Shown here piece by piece: positions 21,479 to 32,962 of a stretch of DNA of 64,000 nucleotides. The translations under genes and the position numbers were made by a program. How positions within the stretch are numbered: position 1 is the first letter of the stretch; the number at the start of each line of letters is the position of its first letter. The notes below the pieces were generated by a model that did no database searches, was not told the origin of the DNA, and was given only the letters and a program-made list of their open reading frames with translations. Origin of the DNA: Populus alba (Eukaryota; Streptophyta; Magnoliopsida; Malpighiales; Salicaceae); NCBI RefSeq assembly GCF_005239225.2, contig NC_133302.1:5766001-5830000 (forward strand), given 5' to 3'.

Positions 21479-23833
21479 TCCTTCCGTTGTAAGAATACTA
21501 ATAATAGATTGTAACCTTAAATTTGCTCATATTCAATAATATATCATTCTTTCAATCATTTTTGTTAAAAATCATATGCAAAACATAATTATTTTTTATA
21601 TGAAGTATGGAAATAGTCCTTTAAAACAAGGATATTCTTATTAATTATAATTTGAAATTTGATTAATATTATATTTTCATCCTATTGAGGTTCTCCAAGA
21701 TGAAAATCCAAAAAATAAAAAAAATACTATATTGATTTATCATTAAATTAAACTAATAAAATAATAGATGTTTTGAAAGAAAAGGGTATGGCGTTCATTG
21801 TACTCCAAACTCATTGACTGATGAACTCTAATTTTTTTTTTTTAATTTTACTTTTTATTATTTAATTTGTTTGAGAGTTGAACTTCATTGTTTTATTTGA
21901 TTTCTTATATGCAAGCTTATCCCGGTCATAATTTAGTATTCTAATTCATGTCATGTTTTTTAATTTTTTTTAATTGATGTTTTTTTTTCTAGTTTAGCAA
22001 ATTGGATTACACCACTTGCTTCATTGGTTTGGATAAGGGCTAGCTTCGTAGAAGCCCCCAACTTATAACCAATTCATGATTGGGTCCTTATTGTTTTCTT
22101 TAGTGACGTCTTTAATGCATAAAACATTCTTAGTTTTGCCTTGTATTCAAATCCGTCGATGATTTCTATTTAAAAGCTGTTTTTTTGAAAAACAATAAAG
22201 AAAAGAGAGAACTGGAAGGTTTATCTATATATATAGGTTTTAGAATCTTGTTGAATGAAACTAGCGTTCTTGATTTCTAGGCGTTAGAAATAACAGGACT
22301 ATTATTAAAATAAAAATAAAAATAAAAATAAAAATAAATAAATAAATACATAAATAAATATGCCCAGACTTTTACCATGTACCAATAGAGTTGAAGCTCT
22401 CACAGACAAGTCAAGGCCCAGGAATCGTGAAATTCACTTGGAACCAGCTTGGACGCGCTTAAAAACGTGTGGGACCACGGCGACGTGATGAAAAAGTGGG
22501 GCTGCCTCCTTTAGAAAAAGGGGGGCATGTAGTTTATGGACTCAGTCATGTTTTTTTCGATTAAATGGATTAATTCTTTATTATATTTGGATCATATATT
22601 TATATGTATTGATTTGATTTCTTTACTGTAATATTGCTCTTGAGTATATTGTTGTCGTTTGCGTATTTAAAAGTGATGAATGACTTTTCAAAAGCGGAAA
22701 TTCTGGGAATTGAACTTCCAATTGAGTTATTAAACGAAATAATAATAATTAAAATATCAAATATCATTTTTATTGGCAAATCGTTTGGTAAACCGTAACA
22801 AAAACATCATTTTTGATATTTTTATTGGCAAAATAAGGTATAATCGGAGTACACAAGTCTTGAATTTCACTTTTATTCTTTTAAAAAAAAAATTGGAAAG
22901 GCAAATATACCTTAGTCCATGAAAATTAAAAATCAGTAAAATATTACTGATTATTTTTTAAAATATTTTTTATATAAAAATAATAAAAAAAAGTTAATTT
23001 AAAATAAAAGTTTTAAAATTTTATAAAAAACACGGTTTTGACTGCCAAAATCAAATCATGTCTAAGTCATCTAAAACATCAAAAGTCTGTTTACTGTACC
23101 AAGTGATTCTTGGCAATCAATTCCTGGATCAACACGATAAGGTCCAGCAATGGAGTATATTCTTGGATTGAAAAATAAAATAAAAATAAAAACTAATAAT
23201 CTACAGAGTGGGTTCAAGTTAATTGAGGATGAGGTCTGATATATGCTTTAAACCCTGAGGTAAAACCTCATGCAGCTACCGACTTCAATATTTTCATTTA
23301 AGGAAGTGCAGCGTTGTGTCCCGAGGGAGGCCACCAGGCAAATACTACGATCATTTTTTATTTTAAATTTTTTTTTTTGTGTTTTTAGATTATTTTAATG
23401 TGCTAAAATTAAAAGTAAATTTTAAAAAAGAAAAAAATATTATATATATTTTTAAATAAAAAATACTTTATAATTTCAAATTGTCGGTGTACTATACCAA
23501 ACTAGATAGTGAAATTTCAAAAAAAAAAAATCAATTTTTTTTTTTAAATTTAAAAAAATGCAGTTAGATAGTGAAGTTTCCTACCGCAATGAAGCTCCCT
23601 CTTATTGTTTGAAGCTAATGCTTGATGGCGTTCGTGGGGTTTCTACCCCCAGAATATGAAGTTATTTTCTAATTAAGGCTTTCTGGCCTCTCTAGGAAAC
23701 TGAAAAACGACAACATCCATTTTCTAGCCCATCAGTGGTTCCACAAGACTTCTGCTATCTGCCTAGCTGTGATATAAAACAATTTTAGTCCATATTTGAA
23801 CGAATAGCCTCCTGTTTCTTCAATCTTCTGCTG
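21479..23833. other. 3' flank of gene C and spacer
   Basis: The first 300 bp (to about 21780) match the D 3' flank (33063-33380), including AATAATATATCATTC, a plausible polyadenylation region. Parts at 22640-22760 recur at 25560-25730 and a stretch near 22400-22500 recurs near 33680-33740. The rest is AT-rich without a recognised gene. (AAATA)n-like repeats lie at about 22310-22355. Confidence 0.6.
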
Positions 23834-24717
23834 GGCTCCGTTTGTTTGCAGGAAAGTGAATTTCTTTTGGAAAGTGAATTCCGAGGAAAGTGAATTCCTG
23901 GAAAGTGAATTCCGGAAAAGTATTTTCCGATGTTTGGTAATGTTATGGAAAATGAACTGGAAAACACTTTCCAGTGTTTGGTTGTATTATGGAAAATGAA
24001 CTGGAAAATAATTTATTAATGAATTAATTTTTTTTTCAAATTTATCTAATATATATATATATAAAATATTTAATCACTTACAATAAAAAAAATGAAATCT
24101 AAAATGTATAATGATGATTTTTTTTTTATTATATTCTATATTCATACATAGATTATTTTATAAAATATAACTATATATATCATATCATATTATAGAGAAA
24201 TAAGCTTGTGAAATTTTTTTTACTATTCCATGAAACTATTTATAATTCCATTACGTACGAAATACATCTGACAAAACCTATAGTTTTAATAATATTTTTA
24301 GCATGTAATAAAATTGGATAAAATATTAAGGTATAAAATTCACTCTAAACTATTTTTTTTAAATATTAAAAAAATAGCACACTGCAAAAAAAAAAAATCC
24401 CACATGCAAGTAAACAGTGCAAGAAAACTGCATCGTTCACTATTTTTCAATGAACAGTATACGTAATACACTGTTCATGTTAATTGCACTATTCATTGAA
24501 CAGTGCAATTAACATGAACAGTTGCTTTTCACCTCTGGCCACTGTCGGAAAGTGTTTTCCTTTATTTAACGGAAGGAAAACACTTTCCTTTCTCAATGTT
24601 ATTAATTTTAAGTTGACCGGAAACCACTTTCCTTTGACCACTTTCCTTTGTTGCTGCCAAACACAGGAAAAGCAGGAAAGTGAATTCCAGGAATTCACTT
24701 TCCTGCAATCAAACACC
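23834..24717. mobile_element. Non-autonomous DNA transposon with long inverted termini
   Basis: The left end CGTTTGTTTGCAGGAAAGTG and the right end CACTTTCCTGCAATCAAACA are imperfect inverted repeats of about 24 bp. Inside are many subterminal copies of GGAAAGTGAATTCC and GGAAAACACTTTCC in both orientations, plus a 21-bp hairpin. No transposase frame is present. The family (hAT or Mutator-like) cannot be fixed because a clear target-site duplication was not found, and the exact borders are uncertain by a few bases. Confidence 0.6.
24470..24522. repeat. Perfect 21-bp inverted repeat with 11-base loop
   Basis: Arm 24470-24490 (ACTGTTCATGTTAATTGCAC T) is exactly complementary to 24502-24522, with loop 24491-24501. 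It sits inside the transposon at 23834-24717. Confidence 0.9.
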
Positions 24718-24960
24718 TACTTCACTTGAACTTTATAATAAGGAAAAAGCATGAATGATTTCATTTTTCTTTCTACGTGGTTATTACAGTTTAAAAAAAT
24801 ATATATTTAAAAATATATATATATTAATATTAGACTCATGTTTAGTTTTATGATTACCTATTTTTATTATTATATTGTTAGATAAGAAAAAATAAAATTT
24901 AAAAAATAGAAAATTATTATTTTAAATAAAAAACATTTTAAAAAGGAAAGTATGTTATTA

Positions 24961-25052
24961 TTTCCAATATTCATGTGTTTACATTTTCTAGGCATCTTCT
25001 TCCAAGCTTCATAATTGGGGTGGTCCACACGTTAACTTCCTAGCAATATTTA
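24961..25052 (+). promoter_or_regulatory. Conserved upstream block, copy 3
   Basis: It carries ATAATTGGGGTGGTCCACAC and GTTAACTTCCTAGCAATATT, as in copies 3617 and 41458. The G-box position reads CATGTG here. No gene follows directly. Confidence 0.4.
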
Positions 25053-26445
25053 TACTTTTTTTTTTTTTACCTTGAGAATATTGGTAATGGCGTTGACTCA
25101 AAACCTTTAATTTGTCTTTTAATTTCTTTTTATCCCAATTAGTAATTGCTACCTTGAGAATATTGACTGGTTTATCTTTACAGTCATAATGTGTTTTTTA
25201 AAAATTTTGAAAAAAATTCATTATTATCTTTCCTTACGGTAAATAAAAAAACATATTTCATTGTTCTTTTTAGAAGATATTTGGAATCATTTGCTGGATC
25301 TATTTTCTGTTTTTATTTTCAGATTTTGAAATGACCCCTCAGAAAACAATTCCAACCAATTATTTGCCATGGAATTTGGACGCTGTATAATTCCAAGTGG
25401 GCATGCTGCATTTCTTACCCTGGTGGAGCAAGAATCGAGGTAGCTTGTTTCTGGCTTTTGCTTCTCTTGATATGATTTGTTGGGCTAGTTTCTAGTTTTT
25501 TTAGTATTTTTATATTGTGTTAGTTATTATGGTTTTGATTTTGAATCATTTATTTATCTGTATTGATTTGATTTTTTTACTGTAATATTGCTCTCGAGTA
25601 TATTGTTATCGTTGAATTTTTTTAATAATCATTTGTGTTATTTAAAAATGATGAATGATTTTTCAAAAGCGGAAATTATGGGAATTGAACTTCCAATTGA
25701 GTTATTAAATGAAATAAGAATAATTAAAATACCAAATGTGTGTTTTTAAGTTTTTTTCTGTCTTCATTAAAAAAAAAAAAAAACTAAAAGGATTGGTTAA
25801 TCAATTCCTCAAGATTTTTTAATTTGTATTTTAAAGTTTTTTCTGTCTTTATGAACAACATAAAAAATAAACTAAAAGAATTGGTTAATCCAAAGACGCG
25901 TGTTTCTAAAGGTTGTTTTTTTTTTGTTACTTTTGTATGCTTTCCCCTGTTGCTAATATCCACCTCAGCATGTGGCATCACTCTGTTATAAACACCTCGG
26001 GTATATTGGTAAAATAGAAAAACATTCACTATAATTTGTCTCACAAAAATTTCATGGTTAAGTAAAATCACTCTGCTCTAATATACACACTCAAAGGCAG
26101 AAGCATAAGAACTACCATACACTCCTGCAAGCGAATATTGGTAATGGCGTTGACTCAAAACCTTTAATTTGTCTTTTAATTTCTTTTTATCCCAATTAGT
26201 AATTGCTACGTAATTAGATTTGGAGCCTCACTCTTATTTGCACACTTAATCTAGCATTGTCAGAACTCTGGTTTATCTTTACAGTTATAATGTGTTTTTT
26301 TTAAAATAAATTTTTAATATTTTTAAATTATTTTGATATTATGATATAAAAAATAAAAAAAAATTATTTTAATATATTTCCAAATAAAAAATATATTTTT
26401 TTTAAAAATTACAGCATGCATAAATATAGTACTCTTTTTAGAAAA

Positions 26446-26520
26446 TTGCATGTGTTTACATTTTCTTGGCAGCTTCTTCGAAGTGTCAACATTGGGGCCG
26501 GTCCACACGTTAACTTTCTA
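26446..26520 (+). promoter_or_regulatory. Conserved upstream block, copy 4
   Basis: It carries ACATTGGGGCCGGTCCACAC and GTTAACTTTC, a divergent member of the recurrent block. Confidence 0.4.
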
Positions 26521-27065
26521 TATCTTGTAAAAGAATATCTTCCTAGCAACTTCCTTCCTATCAAACAATACATTAATTAATTATTATTGAGCTGACTTTT
26601 CTAATACATAGTATTATTTAAGGGAGCTAGCGGCTGTAACATTCTCTTCCACATCTCATTGTAAATTACAATAGTACGTAATTCAAGGTGTTTCGCCTTT
26701 TTCTTTAAAAAAAAAAATTTGTTTTTGTTTATTTTATTATAGGCTGGTTAATAATTCAGCTTTAATTTATTAATTTTTAATTTAATTTTTTATAAGATTA
26801 ACGTGATTTACTGGTTTGTTAAAATAACTCAAATTATACTAGTTTTCAGGTTTGGTGGGATATTTTTTTGTTTACTAATTAAAAGAAAAACTAAAAGGCG
26901 TAAGAAAATCACTATTCACTCACATTAATTTCATTATGGATTACAATACTAATAGATAGTGTTTTGCCTTTTCTATTTTTTTTCCTTTCCTTTCCTTTGT
27001 TTTTATTATTTTTTTTAAATTTGTTTTTTTTTGTCTATTTCATATTTGGGCCTAATTAGCATGCA

Positions 27066-27068
<3 letters not shown>

Positions 27069-27116
<48 letters not shown>
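27069..27116. repeat. (AT)n microsatellite
   Basis: An AT run of about 48 bases at the same relative place as the run at 3103-3136 in the duplicated flank. Confidence 0.95.
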
Positions 27117-27117
<1 letters not shown>

Positions 27118-28306
27118 GTTGATGTTTAATTTTACAATTATCTATTTTTGTTATCATATTATTAAATAAAAATAATTTTTTTAAAACTTATAATCCTAGT
27201 TAAGTCCATAACCTTGTTCATGGGTTTGATGTGCTAGCCCAAGTTACCTGATTCACAAGTTTGACAGGTTTACCCATTGATCGAATATGTTTTTTTTTGT
27301 TTTTGGTCTTTTAATTTTTTTAATTGATTTTTTTTAATTTTGTCCTTCAATATTAGATTAGTTTGGAAATAGACTAAATGATTTATTTTTGTTTGCTTTC
27401 TATAAGGTTATCAAAATCTTAAATAAATATTTATTTTAGGGATGATGATACTCAATTTTATGAGCATTTATTTTTATCATATAATTAAATAAAAAAAGCT
27501 TATAAAAAATTATTACACCCAAAAGAATCCATGACCCAGGTCGCGAGGGACCGGGATCGATCAAATCTGTCATTGTTTCAATATTTTTTAAAAAACAAAT
27601 TGTTGTCTAGAAGTCTTTTTAAAAGCTAAGCCATTTTTTACTAGTTTTCTAAGTTGTTGGATATTGATCGATTTAAATTGAGTTAATTCTCATATAATTT
27701 AATTAAAAATTTAAATTAAATAAAAAGTTAGGTTAGAAGATTTTAATATTAACTCCCCTGACCATGTTTAATAATATCGCCAACAAACTTTCTTCACTCT
27801 TAACATTTTATTTTTATATTTTAAAAAAATTAATCCCCTAAAAAAAACTAGGACATATTATTGAGTGTAGGTTTTTGTTTATTAAAAGTAAGGATGGAGT
27901 CTTTGACTGCATGTAATGGCATCGACTGAAAACCTTTAATCACATGCTATTAATCACATATTTAATCTGTTATTGTTAGAGCACATGCTTTTCAAAAACT
28001 TTGAATTATTTTCCTTTTAAATTATTATTTTTTTATTAAAAATAAATTTTAAAAAATAAAAAAATATTATTTTAATTATTTTAAATAAAAAATATTTTAA
28101 AAAGCAAAGTATATTATTGTTTCTCATATTCATGTGTTTACATTTTCTAGCCATCTTCTTCTAAGCTTCATAATTGGGTAGGTAAAGTAGTGTTTTTTAA
28201 CTCCTTTTCTTTTCCAATTAATGGGAATGCCATTAAAATATGCTTTTCACCATTTATTTGTTTTTCTTTTATTTTGACTTACGTAACGTGTTTACCCAGT
28301 AATCCA

Positions 28307-28310
<4 letters not shown>

Positions 28311-28371
<61 letters not shown>
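28311..28371. repeat. (TA)n microsatellite upstream of gene D
   Basis: A TA run of about 60 bases, 70 bp upstream of the first coding exon of D. Confidence 0.95.
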
Positions 28372-28373
<2 letters not shown>

Positions 28374-28440
28374 CTTTGCTATGTGCTTTCTGTTCTTTTT
28401 TCACCTCAGTATGTGCTAATCATCTTGTACTTGTGGTCAG

Positions 28441-29811
28441 ATGGAAGGGTTCCAACCATCTTCTATGGATGATGATCTTTTCGATCTTCAATCACTACTT
28501 CACTCGTACGTCATTCTTAAGCATATTTTATCAGAAGATGATTGCTTGCAATTTAGTTACTTCAGTTTATCCTATTATTGACAAAAACTAATAATGTCAC
28601 TGTCCATGGATGCACGCTGCAACCGGAGGTTCCAGTCTACCAAAGCTCCATATTGTTAAATAAAATTAATGTAGTCTTATTTATTTATTAAGAGTAAAAT
28701 AATATTTTTAGTTTAATTTATATATATCTTATCTGTATTTAGATTAAGACTAAACATTTATAATATACAGATTATTCAGAATTCTAGTCTCTTATTTGTG
28801 TTTGATCTTAATTATTTTAACATATATCATGCAGTGATCAAGGTGGACAGAACAATGTTATCAACGATGGCATTCAACAAACAACTCCTTTTCCAACTTC
28901 ATTTCCTGAAACAATGGTGAGTACTCCAATTTGCTACAATGTCCATTGAATTAGCAAGTGTTCATATTATACAAAAAGTTTTATGTTTAGTGTATCGATT
29001 TATCTCGAGCATCTTCTAATTGTTTATTGTTAAACAAACAGACAGCAATGGGAGGTTTGGATGGAACATCGTCATCATGGATCAACCAAAATGAACCAAA
29101 TTGGCCTCAAACTCCATCAAGGCATCATAATTCCTTTATTCATCAACCTCAGCCGGGACATGGCTATATGACACCGAACGCAACCACATCACAACATGGT
29201 GGCTTCAATCAACCTGGACCTTCTTTTCCTCCTCCCTGGTATCCAATTTTTCATTTTTAGTATTTTCTGTAAAAAAAAATTAGTTTTTCAATCAGGAAAG
29301 TAACATTATAGCTTGAACATGAACCCAGCAAGATAATCATAAGTTTGTTTACGAATGATTTTGGATTCAGGATTCAAACTTTTTCTAATGAAGGACAAGT
29401 ACATCAAGTTGCTGTAATTCCTAACATAGACAATATGCAACAAGAGAACTTCGTGCTTGGGTAATGATTGACTTCTAGCTGCTGTGTTTTAACACAGTAT
29501 TAATACCTTTTTTATAATTAGATACATCATTGATTTTTATTGCTTAAGAGAGACTACCAATTATGGAATGGTTTTATAATATGATCACTTCATTTTTATA
29601 CAGGTCACAGATGGATACCCTCCAAGTCCGAGGATTGCAAAATCAAACTGCTATGCCAAATGCCTCTAATCCTGGCCTTGGCACTTCCCTGCGAAGACAA
29701 AATAGGGGTTTAAATACTCAAAAAGTAAGAAGTCTAACTGAATTATCATCGTCTTTTTTTCCCCTTTGATTGTGCTATAAACTAACTATCAATTTTAATA
29801 GCAAAATAAGG
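28441..29811 (+). CDS. Gene D N-terminal exons 1-6 (P/Q/N-rich module with 10-nt microexon)
   Basis: Proposed exons are 28441-28505, 28835-28916, 29042-29238, 29371-29460, 29604-29724 and 29802-29811 (10 nt). All have GT-AG borders, and a CTAAC branch-point motif sits before the last one. Phases 2,0,2,2,0,1 chain without a stop and enter the BED-NLR exon at 29892 in the BED frame (codons GGT CGA AAT GGT AGC ATG). The total with that exon is 3636 nt, exactly 1212 codons. This part adds about 190 residues starting MEGFQPSSMDDD. It is rich in Pro, Gln, Asn and Ser, with no domain I recognise, and is paralogous to Module 1 (8596-10142). Start and splicing are predictions. It could also be a separate or inactive transcript. 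Confidence 0.5.
28654..28822. mobile_element. Small solo LTR in intron 1 of gene D
   Basis: A 169-bp insert starts TGTTAAATAAA and ends TTTTAACA, flanked by CATAT (28649-28653) and TATAT (28823-28827). Module 1 has the empty site (CTCCATATCATGC, around 8850). Size, TG...CA ends and a 5-bp near-duplication fit a solo LTR. The acceptor used for exon 2 of D lies 12 bases downstream. Confidence 0.65.
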
Positions 29812-29891
29812 GTAACTTGATCCGTTAATTTTTATTCCATATTTTGACCGATTTTTATTCTATATTTGACTCTTTTTTTTTTCTTCTATAG

Positions 29892-32800
29892 GTCGAAATG
29901 GTAGCATGAAGTGTATGTTTTGTCCACATACATATACCATTAAAACTTCCATTTCAAGGATCAAATGGCATTTATCAGGAGAGACAGGGCACGGTGTTGC
30001 CATTTGTCGTGGGGTGACTAAAGAAGTTCAAGAAGCAGCCTTTCAAGCTGCTAACAAAAGACAAAAAATCACAGCAAGTTCAGTCACTGTTAATGATTGT
30101 GGAATTTCAACTTGTCCACAAGAACAAAACATTGAGATTAACTTGGTAGGAGGTATTGGAAGGGTACAAAGAGAACTTCAGGTTGTAGAACCCGAGGTAG
30201 GGGAAGAGAGGATTTCTTCTCATGCAATAGCAGGAAACAAAGAAGTAAGCATGAACGGAATGAGAGCACAAGAAGATAGAGTTTCCGAAGGGGCACTCGA
30301 GAGCAGACTGAGGACAGAACCAGTGGATCGAGCGTTGGAAGAAAGCAATCCAGTACTTGGCAATTTGGCAGGGGCTGCTGGAAGGATACAAGTGGGAGTT
30401 CAGGGCATGGAACAAGGTCCCGGAGAAGAGAGAATTCAGTCACAAGAACCCGGGGTAGGGGAAGAGAGGATTTCTTCTCATGCAATAGCAGGAAACGACG
30501 TAGTAAGCATGACTGGAATGAGAGCACAAGAAGATGGAGTTTTCGAAGGGGCACTCGAGAGCAGACCGAGGACAGAACCAGTGGAGGAGGATGTCGAGAA
30601 TAGTCGAAGATCAGTGCAGGTTGGTGCTGGAGGAGTTCCATTACCTACTAGCTCTACAAAGCCACAGGGTCAAGCATTCAAAGAGAATACGAAGGTGATA
30701 TGGTCTTTGTTAATGGATGGGAAAGTCTCAACCATTGGTATTTATGGGATGGGGGGAGTTGGTAAATCCACAATACTACGACATATCTATAATGAGCTTC
30801 TACAAAGACCAGATATTTGTGATCATGTTTGGTGGGTGACTGTGTCTGAAGATTTTAGCATTAATAGATTGCAAAATCTTATTGCTGAACATCTTGATCT
30901 AGATCTTTCAAGAAAAAATGATGAACTGCATAGAGCTGCCAAGTTGTCAGAAGAACTAAGGAAGAAACAAAAATGGATTCTCATTTTAGATGATTTGTGG
31001 AACCATTTTGAGCTACACGAAGTTGGAATTCCTGAGAAGTTGGAAGGATGCAAGCTGATTATGACAACTCGATCAGAAATGGTTTGTCATCAGATGGCTT
31101 GCCACCACAGAATCAAAGTGAAGCCACTTTCTGAGAAAGAAGCTTGGATTTTGTTCATGGAGAAACTTGGACGTGACATAGCACTTTTACCAGAAGTGGA
31201 ACGAATTGCAAAAGCTATTGCTAGGGAATGTGCTGGTTTGCCGTTGGGAATTATTACAGTGGCAAGAAGCTTGAGGGGAGTGGATGATCTACATGAGTGG
31301 AGAAATACATTGAAGAAATTGAGAGAATCAGAATTTAGGGACATAGATGATAAAGTATTCAGGTTATTGAGGTTTAGTTATGATCGGTTAGGTGATTTAG
31401 CACTACAACAATGTCTCTTGTACTGTGCATTATTTCCTGAAGATGGTCACATTGAAAGGGATACGTTGATAGGTTATTTGATCGATGAGGGAATAATTGA
31501 AGGAATGAGGAGCTGGAAAGATTCATTTGACAAGGGCCACACGATGCTTAATAAACTCGAATATGTCTGTCTATTGGAAGGTTATAAATTCAACTATGGT
31601 CGTGGTGGATTTGTCAAGATACATGACTTGATTAGGGACATGGCTATCCAAATACTGCTAGAGAACTCTCAAGTCATGGTTAAAGCTCGTGCACAATTAA
31701 AAGTGTTGCCAGATGCTGAGGAGTGGACAGAGAATCTCACAAGAGTCTCACTAATGGAAAACAAGATCGAAGAAATTCCTTCCAGCCATTCACCAATGTG
31801 TCCAAATCTATCCTCTCTATTTCTATGTCATAATGAAGGGTTGGGATTTATTGCAGATTCATTTTTCAAGCAATTGCATGGGCTCAAGGTCCTCGATCTG
31901 TCTTGCACAAGTATTGAAAATTTGCCAGACTCTGTCTCTGATTTGGTGAGTCTCACTGCATTATTGATCAACTGTTGTGATAAATTAAGACATGTTCCAT
32001 CATTAAAAAAGCTCAGGGAATTGAAGAGGTTGGATCTCTCTTTGACTAATCTTGAAAAGATGCCAGAAGGAATGGAATGTCTATCCAAACTAAGGTATCT
32101 TAGAATGAATGGATGTGGTGAAAAGGAGTTTCCTAGTGGGATATTATCAAAACTCTCTAACCTGCAAGTCTTTGTATTAGAAGAATTTCCTAGTGGGATA
32201 ACAGTTAAAGGAAACGAAGTAGTATCCTTGAGAAATTTGGAAACTTTGGAATGCCATTTCGAAGGTCTCCCTGACTTCGTGGAGTATCTCAGATCTCGGG
32301 ATGGGATCCAATCATTAAGCACATGCAAAATTTCAGTAGGAATGGTGGATGGTGATTTTTGGGAAGACATTGATTATTATCCAAGTAAAACAATTGGGTT
32401 GGGTAATTTGAGTATCAGCGGAGATGGAGATTTTCAAGTCATGTTCTTAGATGGCATTCAAGGACTGGTTTGTGAAAGCATCGATGCAAGAAGTTTATGT
32501 GATGTTCTGTCATTAGAGAATGCACCTGAACTAGAGCTCATCGACATTAAGGATTGCGATAGCATGGAGAGCTTGGTTTCATCTTCTTGGTTCTGCTCTG
32601 CTCCACCACCAATGCCATCATATAATGGTATGTTTTCTGGTCTTGAACGGTTTTATTGTGGTGGATGTAACAATATGAAGAAGTTGTTCCCGCTTGTGCT
32701 ACTACCAAACCTTGTAAACCTGGAAGTGATTAGTGTTATTAACTGTGAGAAAATGGAGGAGATAATAGGAACAACAGATGAAGAGAGCAACACCTCCAAT

Positions 32801-32962
32801 CCCATCACGGAATTAATACTCCCAAAGTTAAGAACTCTGGAATTGTTGTGTTTACCAGAACTGAAAAGCATTTGCAGTGCAAAACTGATTTGCAATTCTC
32901 TTAAAGATATTAGTGTAAGGCATTGTGGGAAGCTGAAGAGGATCCCCTTCCCCTTCTCTTAA
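29892..32962 (+). CDS. Gene D: BED-NLR, main exon
   Basis: The open frame runs from the acceptor CTATAG to TAA 32960-32962. The first in-frame ATG inside this exon is 29906, but relative to gene C the first 16 or so residues (with the BED aromatic FW) are deleted, and the original ATG is out of frame, so upstream exons are the better source of a start. The zinc ligands remain (CMFC, then KWHLSGETGHG). The linker carries a 137-bp direct duplication. NB-ARC: P-loop GMGGVGKST, HVWWVTVSEDFS, WILILDDLW, GLPLGIITVARS, CLLYCALFPED; the MHD position reads KIHDLIRD (I for M). An LRR region follows. A 38-bp deletion near 32948 shifts the frame, ending in KLKRIPFPFS and losing the last 35-40 residues found in C. 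It is a potentially functional but altered receptor, closest to E. Confidence 0.85.

Larger units (their letters stand above)
24718..28440. other. AT-rich region upstream of gene D with duplicated flank pieces
   Basis: There is no gene. It is a mosaic of cluster-flank copies: conserved upstream blocks at 24961-25052, 26446-26520 and (damaged) 28113-28183; a roughly 75-bp exact repeat (GGTAATGGCGTTGACTCAAA...) at about 25088-25163 and 26140-26215; and sequence at 26690-27360 related to 2700-3370. Near 28188 the sequence jumps from upstream block to late intron (TTTTCTTTTCCAATTAATGG), leaving out the leader exon found in the other copies. Confidence 0.65.

Noticed and set aside
22700..22740. 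Possible tRNA-like stretch (GGGAATTGAACTTCC)
   Set aside because: It does not fold into a cloverleaf with the required A and B box spacing; its copy at about 25680 shows it is part of a duplicated flank.
28190..28591. 133-codon plus-strand frame containing a long IYIYIY run
   Set aside because: The run is the translation of the TA microsatellite; the frame overlaps promoter sequence and the first exon of gene D in another frame.
30107..30641. Overlapping minus-strand frames of 102 and 167 codons
   Set aside because: They are the antisense of the gene D linker, and the repetition in them comes from the 137-bp duplication of the sense strand.
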